DNA from: Hathewaya proteolytica DSM 3090
Lineage (GTDB): Bacteria > Bacillota > Clostridia > Clostridiales > Clostridiaceae
Length of the DNA: 64,000 bases
Direction: 5' to 3'
Assembly: GCF_900142225.1 (NCBI RefSeq)
Contig: NZ_FRAD01000011.1
Coordinates: forward strand, 33,011 to 97,010
Made by a program: the position numbers and the translations under genes
Shown: positions 14,489 to 23,944 of the stretch, piece after piece
How positions within the stretch are numbered: position 1 is the first letter of the stretch
How the letters are laid out: the number at the start of each line of letters is the position of its first letter
The notes under the pieces: model-generated
Database searches by the model: none
The model's input: the letters and a program-made list of their open reading frames with translations, nothing else
What the model was told of the DNA's origin: nothing

Positions 14489-16350
14489 TGAGCGGTTTGA
14501 AGGTTAAATTAAAAAAAGAAATAGTAAGAAAAAATGGTACAAGTATTATTGTTTCAGTTGAATCTATTGTTGAACAAAATTTGCAGTACAGATTTTTTGT
14601 CAGCTACGATGGTTCATGGAAGATGCTCCAAGATTACAGTGACAAGAACACCTGTCAGTATGATATGAAAACTGAAAATAGGTGTTTTATTATGGTTCAA
14701 GGAAAGACTGGAGAAAGTAGAAATGCCTTTGACTATGTTGAAAGGCTTGAGTACATCAAAAAGGAAGACCGATATTTCATAAAAAAGATAGATATGATTT
14801 CCAGCAAAAAGATTGGCAACAAGGAAATGATGAGTTTTCAGGAAAAACAAAAAAGAAATTTTGAACTATTTGAAGAAAAGATGAAGCAGAAATCAATGGA
14901 GGATATTCTAGATCCATTAAAGACTATTTACAATGAATCTTTAAAGGAAGAGGATGACAAGCAAGAAAAGGATGTAGTTCAGGATGAGGTAGCTAAGGAA
15001 GAAATTGTTCAAGAAAAAATAGAACTTGTTAAACATGATTTAGTTAAAAATGAGGAACCAGATGAAACGGAAGTAGAGCCAGATGAGATTGAAGTTATAG
15101 GGGAAGAAGAGGACGAAATAGAGGCAATAGAGGAAGAATTAGATGACGAGATTGAAATTGTACAGGATACGTCCATAGATGAAGATATGGATTTCAAATC
15201 TACAACATTTGCCTTTGAAAATAGTTCTAAAGCAGATGAGATTGACAACTATGAAGAAGAATGTGATGAAGAGGACAATAGTGAGGAAGACAGTGATTAT
15301 ATACCAGAGTATGAAAAACTCATTAAACAGGCAGAAAGTGTAAATTCATCCGAAAAGGAAATGCCTAAAATACAGAACATGGACACCAAGTTTTCCTATA
15401 AAATTTCAAGTGAAAACCGCGATTTTTCCATTAATAAATTCTCTAACAGCAATAATAGCTATAATATAGGTATAACATCAGAGGAAAACAAGGAATTATT
15501 CAAAGAAAAGCAGCCAAACAATATTATAAAGGGACAATTTAATAGGATTAGTAATAATTTTAGAGAGTTAGACAATGGTTCTGATGATGAAAATCTTCAA
15601 AATATAAAGGGTGTTGATACTCAACTTCAGCATATCGAAAATGCACAGAGTACCATTGAGAAGCAAATAAACGATATGTGCTTTGAACAGGAGATAACGA
15701 TGATGCCTGATGCTGTGGTGGATTTGTTTGATGTTAATAATAAAAAAGAAGAACTTATAAAATATGTTTTAACTGCTCCTAAAAAAGATTATTACAAAGG
15801 CTCTCAAATTGTGTGTACTTTATTGTGCCCTAATCCTAGTGAGACTTTTGTAAGATATTCACTATATTACGATGATAAAGTAATTATAGAAAAGCCTTAC
15901 TCCATGGACAAAACTTATGCCTTTACGCCTCCATATGAAGGTACGTATAAAATGGTCTTTTATGCTAAAAAAGCTAATTCAAATAGAGAATTTATAAAGG
16001 TAAAGGAGATCTACGTATCAGAGTGCCTTCCTATAGAAAGTATTGGAATTAGCTGCGATAAGACAAGTATTATATGTAGTCAAGAAGTAACTTTCATGAC
16101 CACTGTAGTTGGTGGTAGAAAGGTAATGTATGAATTCTACGTGTACAATGGCAGTGAGTGGAGATGTGTACAAGAGTACAATGAAAAGAGTTATTATACT
16201 TTAACACCTAAGATAGCTGGAACTTATAAGCTTCTTGTTTTGGCTAAAAATACAAATAGTAAAAATGATTACGATGAGTTTGTAATGTGCAAATTTGATG
16301 TTAAAAGTCAATATTCTAGCTTAACTGATATTAGCTCTCTTGATTTATAG
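14488..16350 (+). CDS. acidic protein with triple-tyrosine-motif domains
   Basis: A 620-residue protein without signal peptide or membrane segment. Residues 1-100 and two C-terminal repeats (about 420-510 and 515-605) have the Y_Y_Y-like beta-sandwich pattern (YRFFVSYDGSWKML, YEFYVYNGSEWRCVQEY, AGTYKLLVLAKN). Between about 150 and 275 lies a very acidic, low-complexity linker rich in E, D and V repeats. The fold is usually seen in the periplasmic part of sensor kinases and in surface proteins, so a free cytoplasmic version is odd. Function is unknown. It overlaps the YaiI-family gene by one base. Confidence 0.7.
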   Translation: MSGLKVKLKKEIVRKNGTSIIVSVESIVEQNLQYRFFVSYDGSWKMLQDYSDKNTCQYDMKTENRCFIMVQGKTGESRNAFDYVERLEYIKKEDRYFIKKIDMISSKKIGNKEMMSFQEKQKRNFELFEEKMKQKSMEDILDPLKTIYNESLKEEDDKQEKDVVQDEVAKEEIVQEKIELVKHDLVKNEEPDETEVEPDEIEVIGEEEDEIEAIEEELDDEIEIVQDTSIDEDMDFKSTTFAFENSSKADEIDNYEEECDEEDNSEEDSDYIPEYEKLIKQAESVNSSEKEMPKIQNMDTKFSYKISSENRDFSINKFSNSNNSYNIGITSEENKELFKEKQPNNIIKGQFNRISNNFRELDNGSDDENLQNIKGVDTQLQHIENAQSTIEKQINDMCFEQEITMMPDAVVDLFDVNNKKEELIKYVLTAPKKDYYKGSQIVCTLLCPNPSETFVRYSLYYDDKVIIEKPYSMDKTYAFTPPYEGTYKMVFYAKKANSNREFIKVKEIYVSECLPIESIGISCDKTSIICSQEVTFMTTVVGGRKVMYEFYVYNGSEWRCVQEYNEKSYYTLTPKIAGTYKLLVLAKNTNSKNDYDEFVMCKFDVKSQYSSLTDISSLDL

Positions 16351-16458
16351 GAAAATTGGTGTTATCCATTCTAAATGTTGACTGATATTAACCTATGAAT
16401 TATAATTCATTTGTATCATTATGATATTTTTTACTTTGATACAGAATGGAGAGAAGAT

Positions 16459-17172
16459 ATGGAGAGACTAGACAAGGTTCTATCTAATGCTGGATACGGT
16501 AGTAGAAAAGAAATAAAGGAACTTGTAAAAAAAGGCAGAGTAGAAGTATCCAATGCAATAATAAAAGATAGTTCTATAAAAGTAGATGTGCAATATGATG
16601 AAATTAAGATCGACGGGGTAAGTATAAATTATCGAAAGTATATTTATCTTATTATGAATAAACCTGCAGGAGTAGTATCGGCAACCTTCGATAATTATGA
16701 TGAAACTGTAATTGATCTTTTGGATGAAAAACATCAGCACTTTCAGCCCTTTCCCATCGGCCGTTTGGACAAAGACACTGTGGGATTGTTGCTTCTGACT
16801 AATGATGGTGATTTAAACCACAAGCTTATTTCCCCTAAATACCATGTTGATAAGGTTTATTATGCACACATAAAGGGAGTTGTGGACGAAGAGGATATAG
16901 AAAGTTTCCAAAAGGGAATAACTCTCGATGACGGATATGTATGCATGCCTGGAATTTTGGAAATAATAAAAAGTGGAGAAACATCAGAAGTATATGTTAC
17001 CATCCAAGAAGGAAAATTCCATCAAGTAAAAAGAATGTTTAAAAGTCTTGGCAAAGAAGTAACTTTTTTAAAGAGAATAAAATTTGGCGAGATTGTTCTA
17101 GATGAAGGCTTGGAGGAAGGATGTTACAGGGAATTAAATGAAAAAGAAATGGCTTTATTACAGCTTGTGTAA
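16459..17172 (+). CDS. 16S rRNA pseudouridine synthase, RsuA family
   Basis: A protein of about 237 residues. The N-terminal S4 RNA-binding domain (RLDKVLSNAGYGSRKEIKEL) is followed by the RsuA/RluB-type catalytic domain with the conserved FPIGRLDKDTVGLLLLTNDG segment containing the catalytic aspartate. The ATG at 16459 follows GGAGAGAAG and begins exactly at the S4 domain; the longer frame has no ribosome site. It modifies uridine in small-subunit rRNA. RsuA-type specificity is likely from length, but RluE/F subfamilies cannot be excluded. Confidence 0.85.
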   Translation: MERLDKVLSNAGYGSRKEIKELVKKGRVEVSNAIIKDSSIKVDVQYDEIKIDGVSINYRKYIYLIMNKPAGVVSATFDNYDETVIDLLDEKHQHFQPFPIGRLDKDTVGLLLLTNDGDLNHKLISPKYHVDKVYYAHIKGVVDEEDIESFQKGITLDDGYVCMPGILEIIKSGETSEVYVTIQEGKFHQVKRMFKSLGKEVTFLKRIKFGEIVLDEGLEEGCYRELNEKEMALLQLV

Positions 17173-17245
17173 TTTGTCGAAAAAAATAATAAAAAACTTT
17201 ATAAAATAACTTGATTTTATAAATAAAGTTTAATATAATATATAT

Positions 17246-17380
17246 GAAAGAAAAAACAACCCCTTTTTTAGCACTAGTGTAAATCAATCCCCTGATATCA
17301 TTAGTGCGTAATATGTCGAAACCCCTAAACAATATTCGACAGAAGCAGAACAGCATGTTATTGTAACATGCTGTTTTGTT
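17246..17380 (+). ncRNA. candidate C-rich small regulatory RNA
   Basis: An isolated consensus-like promoter (TTGATT 17211-17216, 17-bp spacer, TATAAT 17234-17239) points to transcription from about 17246. The transcript has an unpaired CCCCT (17260), a hairpin GCACTAGTG/CATTAGTGC with CCCCT in its loop (17289), a hairpin TGTCGAA/TTCGACA with CCCCT in its loop (17322), and a strong terminator with stem AACAGCATGTTA/TAACATGCTGTT (17349-17378). No frame is present. Repeated C-rich loops resemble Gram-positive sRNAs such as RsaE/RoxS that pair with Shine-Dalgarno sequences. It lies just before the RNase R gene. Confidence 0.6.
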
Positions 17381-17490
17381 TTTAGAAAAATTATATTTTG
17401 AATAAAAATGCAAAATACAGTTAAAAATATATACATATGATATAATAAAGGAGTATAAAAGAAAATCCAAAATTGAAGGAGATGGTCTTT

Positions 17491-19641
17491 ATGCCGGAGA
17501 ATTTAAGAGAAACATTAATTGGTTTTATGAAAGAAACAGCTTATAAGCCTATGGGAATGAAAGAATTATCAAAAATATTTAATATAGCTAAAAGCGATCT
17601 GGATGGTTTTAAGCAACTTTTATCCTTAATGGAGCAAGAGGGAATAGTTATTTGTAATAGCAAAGGCCATTATGGAGTTCCAGAAAAAATGGGTTTTGTA
17701 AGTGGTGTATTTGAGAGCAATGCAAAGGGCTTTGGTTTTGTTATAAGAGATGATGGGAATTTAAACGATATATTTATACCAGCTATGTTTGTAAATGGAG
17801 CAATGCACGGAGATAAAGTTCTTGTAGCCGTTATAAGAAATGAAGAACGTGGAAAAAAATGCGAAGGGGAGATTTATAAGGTCGTTGAAAGAGCCAATAA
17901 AAAAATTGTGGGTATCTTAGAAGATAATAAAAATTTTGGCTTTGTAGTGCCTGAAAATAAGAGGTTGAACCAAGATATATTTGTTTCAAAAGAAAATTTA
18001 AACGGAGCAAAGCATGGTCAAATTGTGGTGGCTGAGATAATAAAGTGGCCTCAGAATAGGAGAAGCCCTGAAGGAAAAATAATCGAGATTCTTGGAAACA
18101 AGGGAGATAAGGGTGTTGATATCTTAAGCATAATAAGACAGTTCGCCTTACCAGAGGAATTTCCTATAAAGGTTGAAAAGTACGCGGAAAGTGTGGAGGA
18201 GAATATTCCACAAGAGGAGTACAGCAGAAGAAAAGACCTTAGAAATATGCAGATAGTCACTATTGACGGAGAAGATGCCAAGGACTTGGATGATGCAGTA
18301 TCCTGTGAGAAATTAGAAAATGGCAATTATCTTTTAGGAGTTCATATCGCTGACGTTACGAATTATGTAAAAGAACTTAATCCTCTAGATAAAGAAGCTC
18401 TAAAAAGAGGAACTTCTGTTTACTTAATTGACAGAGTTATTCCAATGCTGCCAAAGAAATTATCCAATGGAGTTTGCAGTCTTAATCCAAAGGTAGATAG
18501 GTTGACGCTTACTTGTATGATGGAGATAGACAAAAGTGGTAAAGTGGTATCACAGGATATATTTGAAAGCATAATAAAAACCAGTGAGAGAATGACTTAT
18601 ACAGATGTTAATAAGATTCTAAGAGATAAGGATGAAGAAACAATTGAAAAATACAAGTCTCTATACCCTATGTTCTTAGATATGGAAGCATTGTTTAAAA
18701 TACTGAATAAAAAGAGAATGAGCAGAGGGGCTATAGATTTTGACTTCCAAGAGTGCCAGATAATACTAGATGAGACTGGAAAGCCAATAGATATAAGACC
18801 TTTTGATAGAGCTGTTGCTAACAGGATCATTGAAGAATTTATGCTTGTATGCAACGAGACTGTGGCTGAATACATGTATTGGGCTAAAATGCCTTTTGTT
18901 TATAGAATACACGAAGACCCCGACGAAGAAAAATTAGCTCATTTCAGGGATTTTGTTTACAATCTAGGTTATGTGATGAAGTCTAATAAAGAAATACATC
19001 CATCTCAATTCCAAGAGATATTGGAAGATATTAAAGGAAAAAAAGAAGAGGTAGTGGTTAGCACTCTTATGTTGAGATCCATGATGAAAGCAAGGTATTC
19101 GCCAGAATGCAGTGGACATTTTGGTTTAGCTGCTAGATATTACTGCCACTTTACATCTCCAATAAGAAGATATCCAGATTTAATGATACACAGAATCATA
19201 AAAGAGTACATCAATGGCAAAATTAATGACAAAAGGGTAGCTCGTCTTAGAAGCATTGTAGATGAGGCAGCCTTGAAATCTTCTGAAAGAGAAAGAGCGG
19301 CTATGGAAGCAGAGAGAGCTGTAGATGATCTTAAGAAAGCAGAGTATATGAGTTATAGAATCGGGAATGAGTATGAAGGTATAATTTCATCTGTTACAGG
19401 GTTTGGTATGTTTGTAGAATTACCTAATACCATAGAAGGACTTGTTCATATAACTGATTTATACGATGATTACTATATTTTTGACGATGTACACCTTTGC
19501 TTGGTTGGTGAGCACACTAAGAAGATGTATAAACTAGGTGACAAAGTTAAGATTTTGGTGAGTCGAGTTAATATGGATACTCACGAAATCTATTTTGAAT
19601 TAGTACAAAACGATACGGCTGAAGATGGCAGTGATGATTAA
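17491..19641 (+). CDS. rnr: ribonuclease R
   Basis: A protein of about 716 residues in the usual order: N-terminal winged helix (MGMKELSKIFNIAKSDLDGF), two cold-shock-type OB domains (GFGFVIRDDG, NFGFVVPEN), the RNB catalytic domain with the aspartate cluster TIDGEDAKDLDDAVS near residue 258, and a C-terminal S1 domain (GIISSVTGFGMFVELPNTIEGLVH). It degrades structured RNA 3' to 5' and acts with tmRNA/SmpB in clearing stalled messages, in line with smpB and ssrA downstream. The ATG at 17491 is placed 9 bp after GGAG; a TTG at 17473 is less likely. Confidence 0.95.
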   Translation: MPENLRETLIGFMKETAYKPMGMKELSKIFNIAKSDLDGFKQLLSLMEQEGIVICNSKGHYGVPEKMGFVSGVFESNAKGFGFVIRDDGNLNDIFIPAMFVNGAMHGDKVLVAVIRNEERGKKCEGEIYKVVERANKKIVGILEDNKNFGFVVPENKRLNQDIFVSKENLNGAKHGQIVVAEIIKWPQNRRSPEGKIIEILGNKGDKGVDILSIIRQFALPEEFPIKVEKYAESVEENIPQEEYSRRKDLRNMQIVTIDGEDAKDLDDAVSCEKLENGNYLLGVHIADVTNYVKELNPLDKEALKRGTSVYLIDRVIPMLPKKLSNGVCSLNPKVDRLTLTCMMEIDKSGKVVSQDIFESIIKTSERMTYTDVNKILRDKDEETIEKYKSLYPMFLDMEALFKILNKKRMSRGAIDFDFQECQIILDETGKPIDIRPFDRAVANRIIEEFMLVCNETVAEYMYWAKMPFVYRIHEDPDEEKLAHFRDFVYNLGYVMKSNKEIHPSQFQEILEDIKGKKEEVVVSTLMLRSMMKARYSPECSGHFGLAARYYCHFTSPIRRYPDLMIHRIIKEYINGKINDKRVARLRSIVDEAALKSSERERAAMEAERAVDDLKKAEYMSYRIGNEYEGIISSVTGFGMFVELPNTIEGLVHITDLYDDYYIFDDVHLCLVGEHTKKMYKLGDKVKILVSRVNMDTHEIYFELVQNDTAEDGSDD

Positions 19642-19665
19642 AGTAAAACACATATGAGGTGAATT

Positions 19666-20055
19666 ATGAGGGCTTATGGTGTTATATTAATTATTGTAAT
19701 GGGAATGTTCATGTTTGGATGTGGCGGGAATAATGACGGTGTAAACAGCGTTAAAGTTATAAGTGCAACTGAGGGAGAATCCATGATTAAAAATGAAAGC
19801 GATATTATAATATTGGATGTAAGGACAGAACCAGAGTATGAAAGTGGGCATATTAAAGGAGCTGTGTTACTTCCCCTAGATGAGATAAGTAAAAGAGCCC
19901 AAGAGGTTTTAAAAGACAAAAATAAAAAGATATTAATATACTGCAGATCTGGATCTAGGAGCAATAGGGCGGCAAAGCTGTTGGTGGATATGGGGTACAA
20001 TAATGTATACGACTTTGGTGGGATAATTGACTACAAAGGTGAAATAGAAAAGTAA
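19666..20055 (+). CDS. rhodanese-domain lipoprotein
   Basis: A 129-residue protein. Residues 1-19 form a lipoprotein signal ending at the lipobox MFGC, so it is probably anchored outside the membrane. The rest is one rhodanese domain ([20 protein letters not shown]) with active-site loop [11 protein letters not shown], whose cysteine would carry persulfide. It sits 25 bp after RNase R and 14 bp before smpB, so it is probably co-transcribed, although a functional link is not evident. Confidence 0.88.
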   Translation: MRAYGVILIIVMGMFMFGCGGNNDGVNSVKVISATEGESMIKNESDIIILDVRTEPEYESGHIKGAVLLPLDEISKRAQEVLKDKNKKILIYCRSGSRSNRAAKLLVDMGYNNVYDFGGIIDYKGEIEK

Positions 20056-20068
20056 GAGGTGTAAAAAA

Positions 20069-20539
20069 ATGAAAAAAGAAAAGGTTAAGGGGAACTTAGC
20101 AGAAAATAGGAAAGCGTTTCATGATTATTTTATAGAAGAAACTTTTGAAGCTGGTTTATCCCTTGTGGGAACAGAGGTAAAATCTATAAGAGCGGGAAAG
20201 GCCAATCTTAAGGATAGTTATGCCTTCGTAAAAAATAGAGAAGTTTTTATTTGTAATATGCATATTAGTCCCTATGAGCAGGGCAATATTTTCAATAGAG
20301 ATCCCCTTAGAGACAGGAAGTGTTTGTTGCACAAAAATGAAATACTAAAATTGGAAAGCTATGCCTCCGCAGAGGGATATACTCTTATTCCACTGTCTTT
20401 ATATCTTGTAAGGGGAAAAGTAAAGGTTAAAATTGGAGTGGCAAAAGGTAAGCATAATTATGACAAGAGAGAAGCTTTAAAAGAGAAACAAGCTGTGAGA
20501 GAGGTAGCAAAGCATTTTAAAGAAATGAATAAATATTAG
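20069..20539 (+). CDS. smpB: SsrA-binding protein
   Basis: A 156-residue SmpB, the tmRNA partner in trans-translation. The conserved [20 protein letters not shown] segment, [19 protein letters not shown], and the basic C-terminal tail ([16 protein letters not shown]) are all present. The AAGAGGTG ribosome site precedes ATG. It lies in the rnr-rhodanese-smpB run, 2.3 kb upstream of its RNA partner ssrA. Confidence 0.95.
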   Translation: MKKEKVKGNLAENRKAFHDYFIEETFEAGLSLVGTEVKSIRAGKANLKDSYAFVKNREVFICNMHISPYEQGNIFNRDPLRDRKCLLHKNEILKLESYASAEGYTLIPLSLYLVRGKVKVKIGVAKGKHNYDKREALKEKQAVREVAKHFKEMNKY

Positions 20540-20641
20540 TTTAAAATTAAATATTTATTCAATAATGTCTGATTTTAGTTTAAAAACATGTTATAATAAA
20601 AATTGAGCGAATTTAATAAATTTAGTCAGGAGGGATTTGTG

Positions 20642-21892
20642 ATGAATATTGCAAAAAGACAGTTTGAACTATTAAAGAAAATTGGATTTGTCAGAACAAG
20701 TGCCAGTGAAGAAGAATTGAGAGCAGTTAACATTTTGAAAGAAGAATTGGACAACCTTGGTGTTGAAAGTGAAATTGAGCCTTTTAAAGTATTAAACTAT
20801 AACATTAAAAAGGCTAAACTAGAGATATTAGAGCCAGAGTATAGAGAAATAGAGGTAACTGGTGTAGGTCTTACAGGTAACGCAGCAAAAGATGGATTAG
20901 AAGCTGAGCTATTATATGTAGAAAATGCTTTGCCAATAAATCTTTTAGAGGCAAAGGGGAAAATAGTTTTAGTAAATAGCATAAATTATGAAAGATATAG
21001 AGATATAGTTAGGTCAGGTGCTGTAGGCTATATAAACTTCAGCGGTCGATTCATGGACGATAATAATTCTACGGATTTAGAAAATAGAAGAATAAGAGAA
21101 AAACATATTGAGTTTGGAAAAATACCAGGCGTAACCATGAGAGTAAGCGATGCCATTGAACTTATGAAAAGTGGAGCCAAAAAGGTTCGTATGACTTTGG
21201 AGCAAGAAGAGGGAGAAGCTGATTCTCATAATTTAATAGCTGAACTTAAGGGTACACAGTTTCCAGAGGAAGTTGTGGTTATCATGGCCCATTATGATAG
21301 TGTTCCATTTAGTACAGGAGTATACGATAATGGAGCAGGTTCTGTAAATATCATGGAGATTTTAAGATATTATAAAGAAAATCCACCTAAGAGAACTATA
21401 AGATTTATCTGGTTTGGATCAGAGGAAATAGGTCTTTGTGGAAGTAAGGCATATGTGAAAGCGCATGAAAATGAGCTAGAAAATGTAAAAATGGGTATAA
21501 ATGTGGATGTTGGTGGTGCAATACTTGGGTGCGACCAAGCTACAGTACTGGCAGAGGAAAGCCTTTGTCATATGGTAGATTTTTATGCAAAACAGGTATG
21601 TTTCCCATTAAAAGTGGACAAGGATATATACTCTAGTGATTGCATTCCCTTCGCTGACAAAGGTATTCCAGTTATAAACTTTATGAGATTTGGTGCACCA
21701 GGGGCTGCATCCATTCACAATAGATACGATTTAATAGACGTATTGTCACCAGAAGTATTGTATAACACCATGGTTTTTGTACGAGATTTCAGTGAAAAAC
21801 TTATAAATGCAGGTGCTATGCCAGTGGAGAGAAAGATTCCTGAAGATCTTGTTAAAAAAATTGACGAGTATCTTCAAAAGAATTTAAAGTAG
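20642..21892 (+). CDS. M28-family zinc aminopeptidase
   Basis: A protein of about 416 residues. The ATG at 20642 directly follows CAGGAGGG; the longer TTG frame lacks a ribosome site. A protease-associated-type insert occupies roughly 70-200 (GKIVLVNSINYERY), and the M28 peptidase domain begins near 215 with the zinc ligands HYDSVPFSTGVYDNGAGS, catalytic glutamate in FGSEEIGLCGSKA, and INVDVGG and SIHNRYD later. There is no signal peptide, so it is a probable cytoplasmic peptidase. It is probably the last gene of its transcription unit. Confidence 0.88.
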   Translation: MNIAKRQFELLKKIGFVRTSASEEELRAVNILKEELDNLGVESEIEPFKVLNYNIKKAKLEILEPEYREIEVTGVGLTGNAAKDGLEAELLYVENALPINLLEAKGKIVLVNSINYERYRDIVRSGAVGYINFSGRFMDDNNSTDLENRRIREKHIEFGKIPGVTMRVSDAIELMKSGAKKVRMTLEQEEGEADSHNLIAELKGTQFPEEVVVIMAHYDSVPFSTGVYDNGAGSVNIMEILRYYKENPPKRTIRFIWFGSEEIGLCGSKAYVKAHENELENVKMGINVDVGGAILGCDQATVLAEESLCHMVDFYAKQVCFPLKVDKDIYSSDCIPFADKGIPVINFMRFGAPGAASIHNRYDLIDVLSPEVLYNTMVFVRDFSEKLINAGAMPVERKIPEDLVKKIDEYLQKNLK

Positions 21893-21900
21893 TTTTTACT

Positions 21901-22560
21901 TTAAGTTAGTTCACCCATGTTTTCCAGTTGCCTACGACATTGTAGCAAGAAACTATCAATGTTTTTAGGTGTATCATATATAGGTTCATCATAACTTATG
22001 GTGCTTACGAATATATGAGAATTGTAGGCGCTGGTAAAAAAAGATTTCTTATAAGAGTTAATAAGTATATTGCAGGATGTTCCGATGTCCAGGTATGTTT
22101 CAAGCATATTCATGGCATCAGCATAGGACATATTCTGCATATTAAAATGATTATTTTGGGTGCAGCTATCCGATACTGCATCCTTTTTTGCACTATTATA
22201 GCTAGCACAAAGTAAAGAACAAGGATTGTTATAATTTTTTAAGCATTGTAGTAGATTTAAAGTATTGGACATAGCTTCAATATATGGACCTAGTTTTTTC
22301 TCCATTGCTTCAGGCCTTACCGCATCGTTAATAAAATAAATAATATAATCTGGCTTATACTGCTGTATAACAAAATTAATGAGGCTGGCATCTCTTAAAT
22401 TCCCCACAATTGTTGTGCCATTTTCTAAAGTACCTTCTGGAATGTTTCCAAAGGCTTCTATGGAAATGCCTATTCCATAAAAATAATTGGCAAAGCGTTT
22501 TAACACATCACCATTGTTGCTGATGAACAGTATGTTTTTTTTAATTTCAATTTCACTCAT
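21901..22560 (-). CDS. divergent nucleotide-sugar epimerase/SDR-like protein
   Basis: A 219-residue protein with Rossmann-like elements: NILFISNNGDVLKRFANYF, TIVGNLRDASLINFVIQQYK and PDYIIYFINDAVRP. The glycine-rich motif is degenerate (no GxxGxxG) and the usual YxxxK pair is missing or displaced (MSYADAMNML). It therefore probably does not act as a standard short-chain dehydrogenase. An AGGAGGTA ribosome site precedes the start. It is convergent with the M28 peptidase gene, leaving 8 bp between stops. Assignment is tentative. Confidence 0.5.
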   Translation of the reverse strand: MSEIEIKKNILFISNNGDVLKRFANYFYGIGISIEAFGNIPEGTLENGTTIVGNLRDASLINFVIQQYKPDYIIYFINDAVRPEAMEKKLGPYIEAMSNTLNLLQCLKNYNNPCSLLCASYNSAKKDAVSDSCTQNNHFNMQNMSYADAMNMLETYLDIGTSCNILINSYKKSFFTSAYNSHIFVSTISYDEPIYDTPKNIDSFLLQCRRQLENMGELT

Positions 22561-22844
22561 ACTCTATACCTCCTTTGCACAGTGATAAGAAATTTTTTGG
22601 TTAGTTCTGAAGTTAACTGGGTTAAAACCTATCATATATTTTTATATGATTATAGATTTCACATTATGATGAATATCTTATTAATATGTGATATAATTAA
22701 ATTAAATCTATGGTAATTAATGCAAAATATAAAATTGCTCTTGATAAAAATACTGTTTTATAGTAAAATATAATTTGTATCTTAAAACAATTAAATATGT
22801 GGAGTGCCTTCGGAAAAAGGAAGTGCAGACTCTCATGATAACAT

Positions 22845-23198
22845 GGGGGCGTACTTGGCTTCGACGGGGGTACGTAGCGTTTAGTAAGCGGGTCGAGGAA
22901 ATTCTGGAGCCTCGTTAATCAGCTAGAAACTTAAAGATAAACGCAGAAGATAATTTTGCTTTAGCAGCTTAGTCTGCTACGTTCTACCCGAGAGTCCCAC
23001 GGCTTGGGATAGGGCGTCGACTAGTGGGGACCCGAGCTTAGCAAAGCTTTGAGCTAAGAACGGAATTAATGAAGCTACTGAAACTAGAAGCCTGTTTATG
23101 GGCGTCTAGTAGAGGGAATGTTAAATCATAAAATACACTCGTAGAAAGCTAAATGGGACGATCTTCGGACAGGGGTTCGACTCCCCTCGCCTCCACCA
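22845..23198 (+). ncRNA. ssrA: tmRNA
   Basis: The 5' end GGGGGCGTACTTGGCTTCGA and the 3' end GGTTCGACTCCCCTCGCCTCCACCA-type tRNA-like half pair through GGGGGCG/CGCCTCC. The internal reading frame encodes a tag ending AEDNFALAA followed by TAG. It rescues stalled ribosomes together with SmpB. It is also a common integration target, and the GC-rich island begins just behind its terminator. Confidence 0.96.
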
Positions 23199-23207
23199 AA
23201 TCAAATA

Positions 23208-23249
23208 CCATCTATTGATAAAAGAAATTTTGTCAGCAGGTGGTTTTTT
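23208..23249 (+). terminator. tmRNA terminator
   Basis: ACCATCT and AGGTGGT pair across a 23-nt loop (one wobble) and are followed by TTTTT, 10 bp after the tmRNA CCA end. Confidence 0.65.
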
Positions 23250-23349
23250 GTTTGCCCGAAAGTGCTTGATTTAAGCCGTTTTCGGAGGATACTTGACACT
23301 AACCTGTGGCTGCCAAGTGCTTATTTTTAACGATTAGACCTCTGGGGGT

Positions 23350-23389
23350 GTGCATCTTTTAACGATTTGCCTTGTAATCGTTAAAAGAT
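23350..23389. repeat. left boundary repeat with inverted copy
   Basis: GTGCATCTTTTAACGATTTG (23350-23369) recurs at 32279-32298. Within the left copy ATCTTTTAACGAT (23354-23366) and ATCGTTAAAAGAT (23377-23389) form a perfect 13-bp inverted repeat. A further TTTTTAACGATT lies near 23325. Confidence 0.65.
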
Positions 23390-23608
23390 ACTGTTACGGC
23401 AAAAAAACAGCCCGCCGATTGGCGAGCCGTAAATAGTTGAATGTTAAGCTGTGACTTCCGAGCCGTTTTTGAATCTGAATGTCATTGCGCCATCTTGTGA
23501 TATTGTCAATATTACTTGACAGTTTTTTCTTGATGTTGTATAAATAAAGTTGACACCTTATTCTCGTATAATTCAAAATATAATTAAGAAAATAAGGAGG
23601 TGCTTATT

Positions 23609-23944
23609 ATGGCACAAAAACGTTATGACCAGGATTATAAAGTCCAAGCAGTTAAGTTAGCCAAGGAAATTGGTATTAATAAAGCTGCAAAAGAAATAGG
23701 AATTGCTCCAAGCACAGTAAGCGGATGGGTAAAAGCCTCTAAAGAAGGTGTACTTGATTTAGGTGCTGGTTCACATACTCCTGATAGTGCTCTTTCCCTT
23801 ACAGAAGAACTTATGACCCTAAAAAAGCAAGTTAAAGAGCAGAGTAAGGAAATCAAACGTTTGAAGGAAGAGAATGAATTTCTAGAGGAAGCAAGCGCTT
23901 TTTTCGCCGCCAGCCGTCGGAAGTCAGTAAAAACTCACGAATGA
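23609..23944 (+). CDS. IS3-family transposase OrfA
   Basis: A protein of about 111 residues with a helix-turn-helix (KAAKEIGIAPSTVSGWVK) and a C-terminal leucine-zipper-like coiled coil (LTEELMTLKKQVKEQSKEI), the DNA-binding subunit of IS3-type transposases. The ATG at 23609 follows AAGGAGG. Its stop overlaps the orfB start as ATGA, so orfB can be made by reinitiation; a programmed frameshift producing a fused OrfAB is also usual in the family. Confidence 0.92.
   Translation: MAQKRYDQDYKVQAVKLAKEIGINKAAKEIGIAPSTVSGWVKASKEGVLDLGAGSHTPDSALSLTEELMTLKKQVKEQSKEIKRLKEENEFLEEASAFFAASRRKSVKTHE

Noticed and set aside
23394..23576. Minus-strand frame of 60 codons across the left end of the IS
   Set aside because: It runs through the inverted repeat and IS promoter region and has no homology that I can see.
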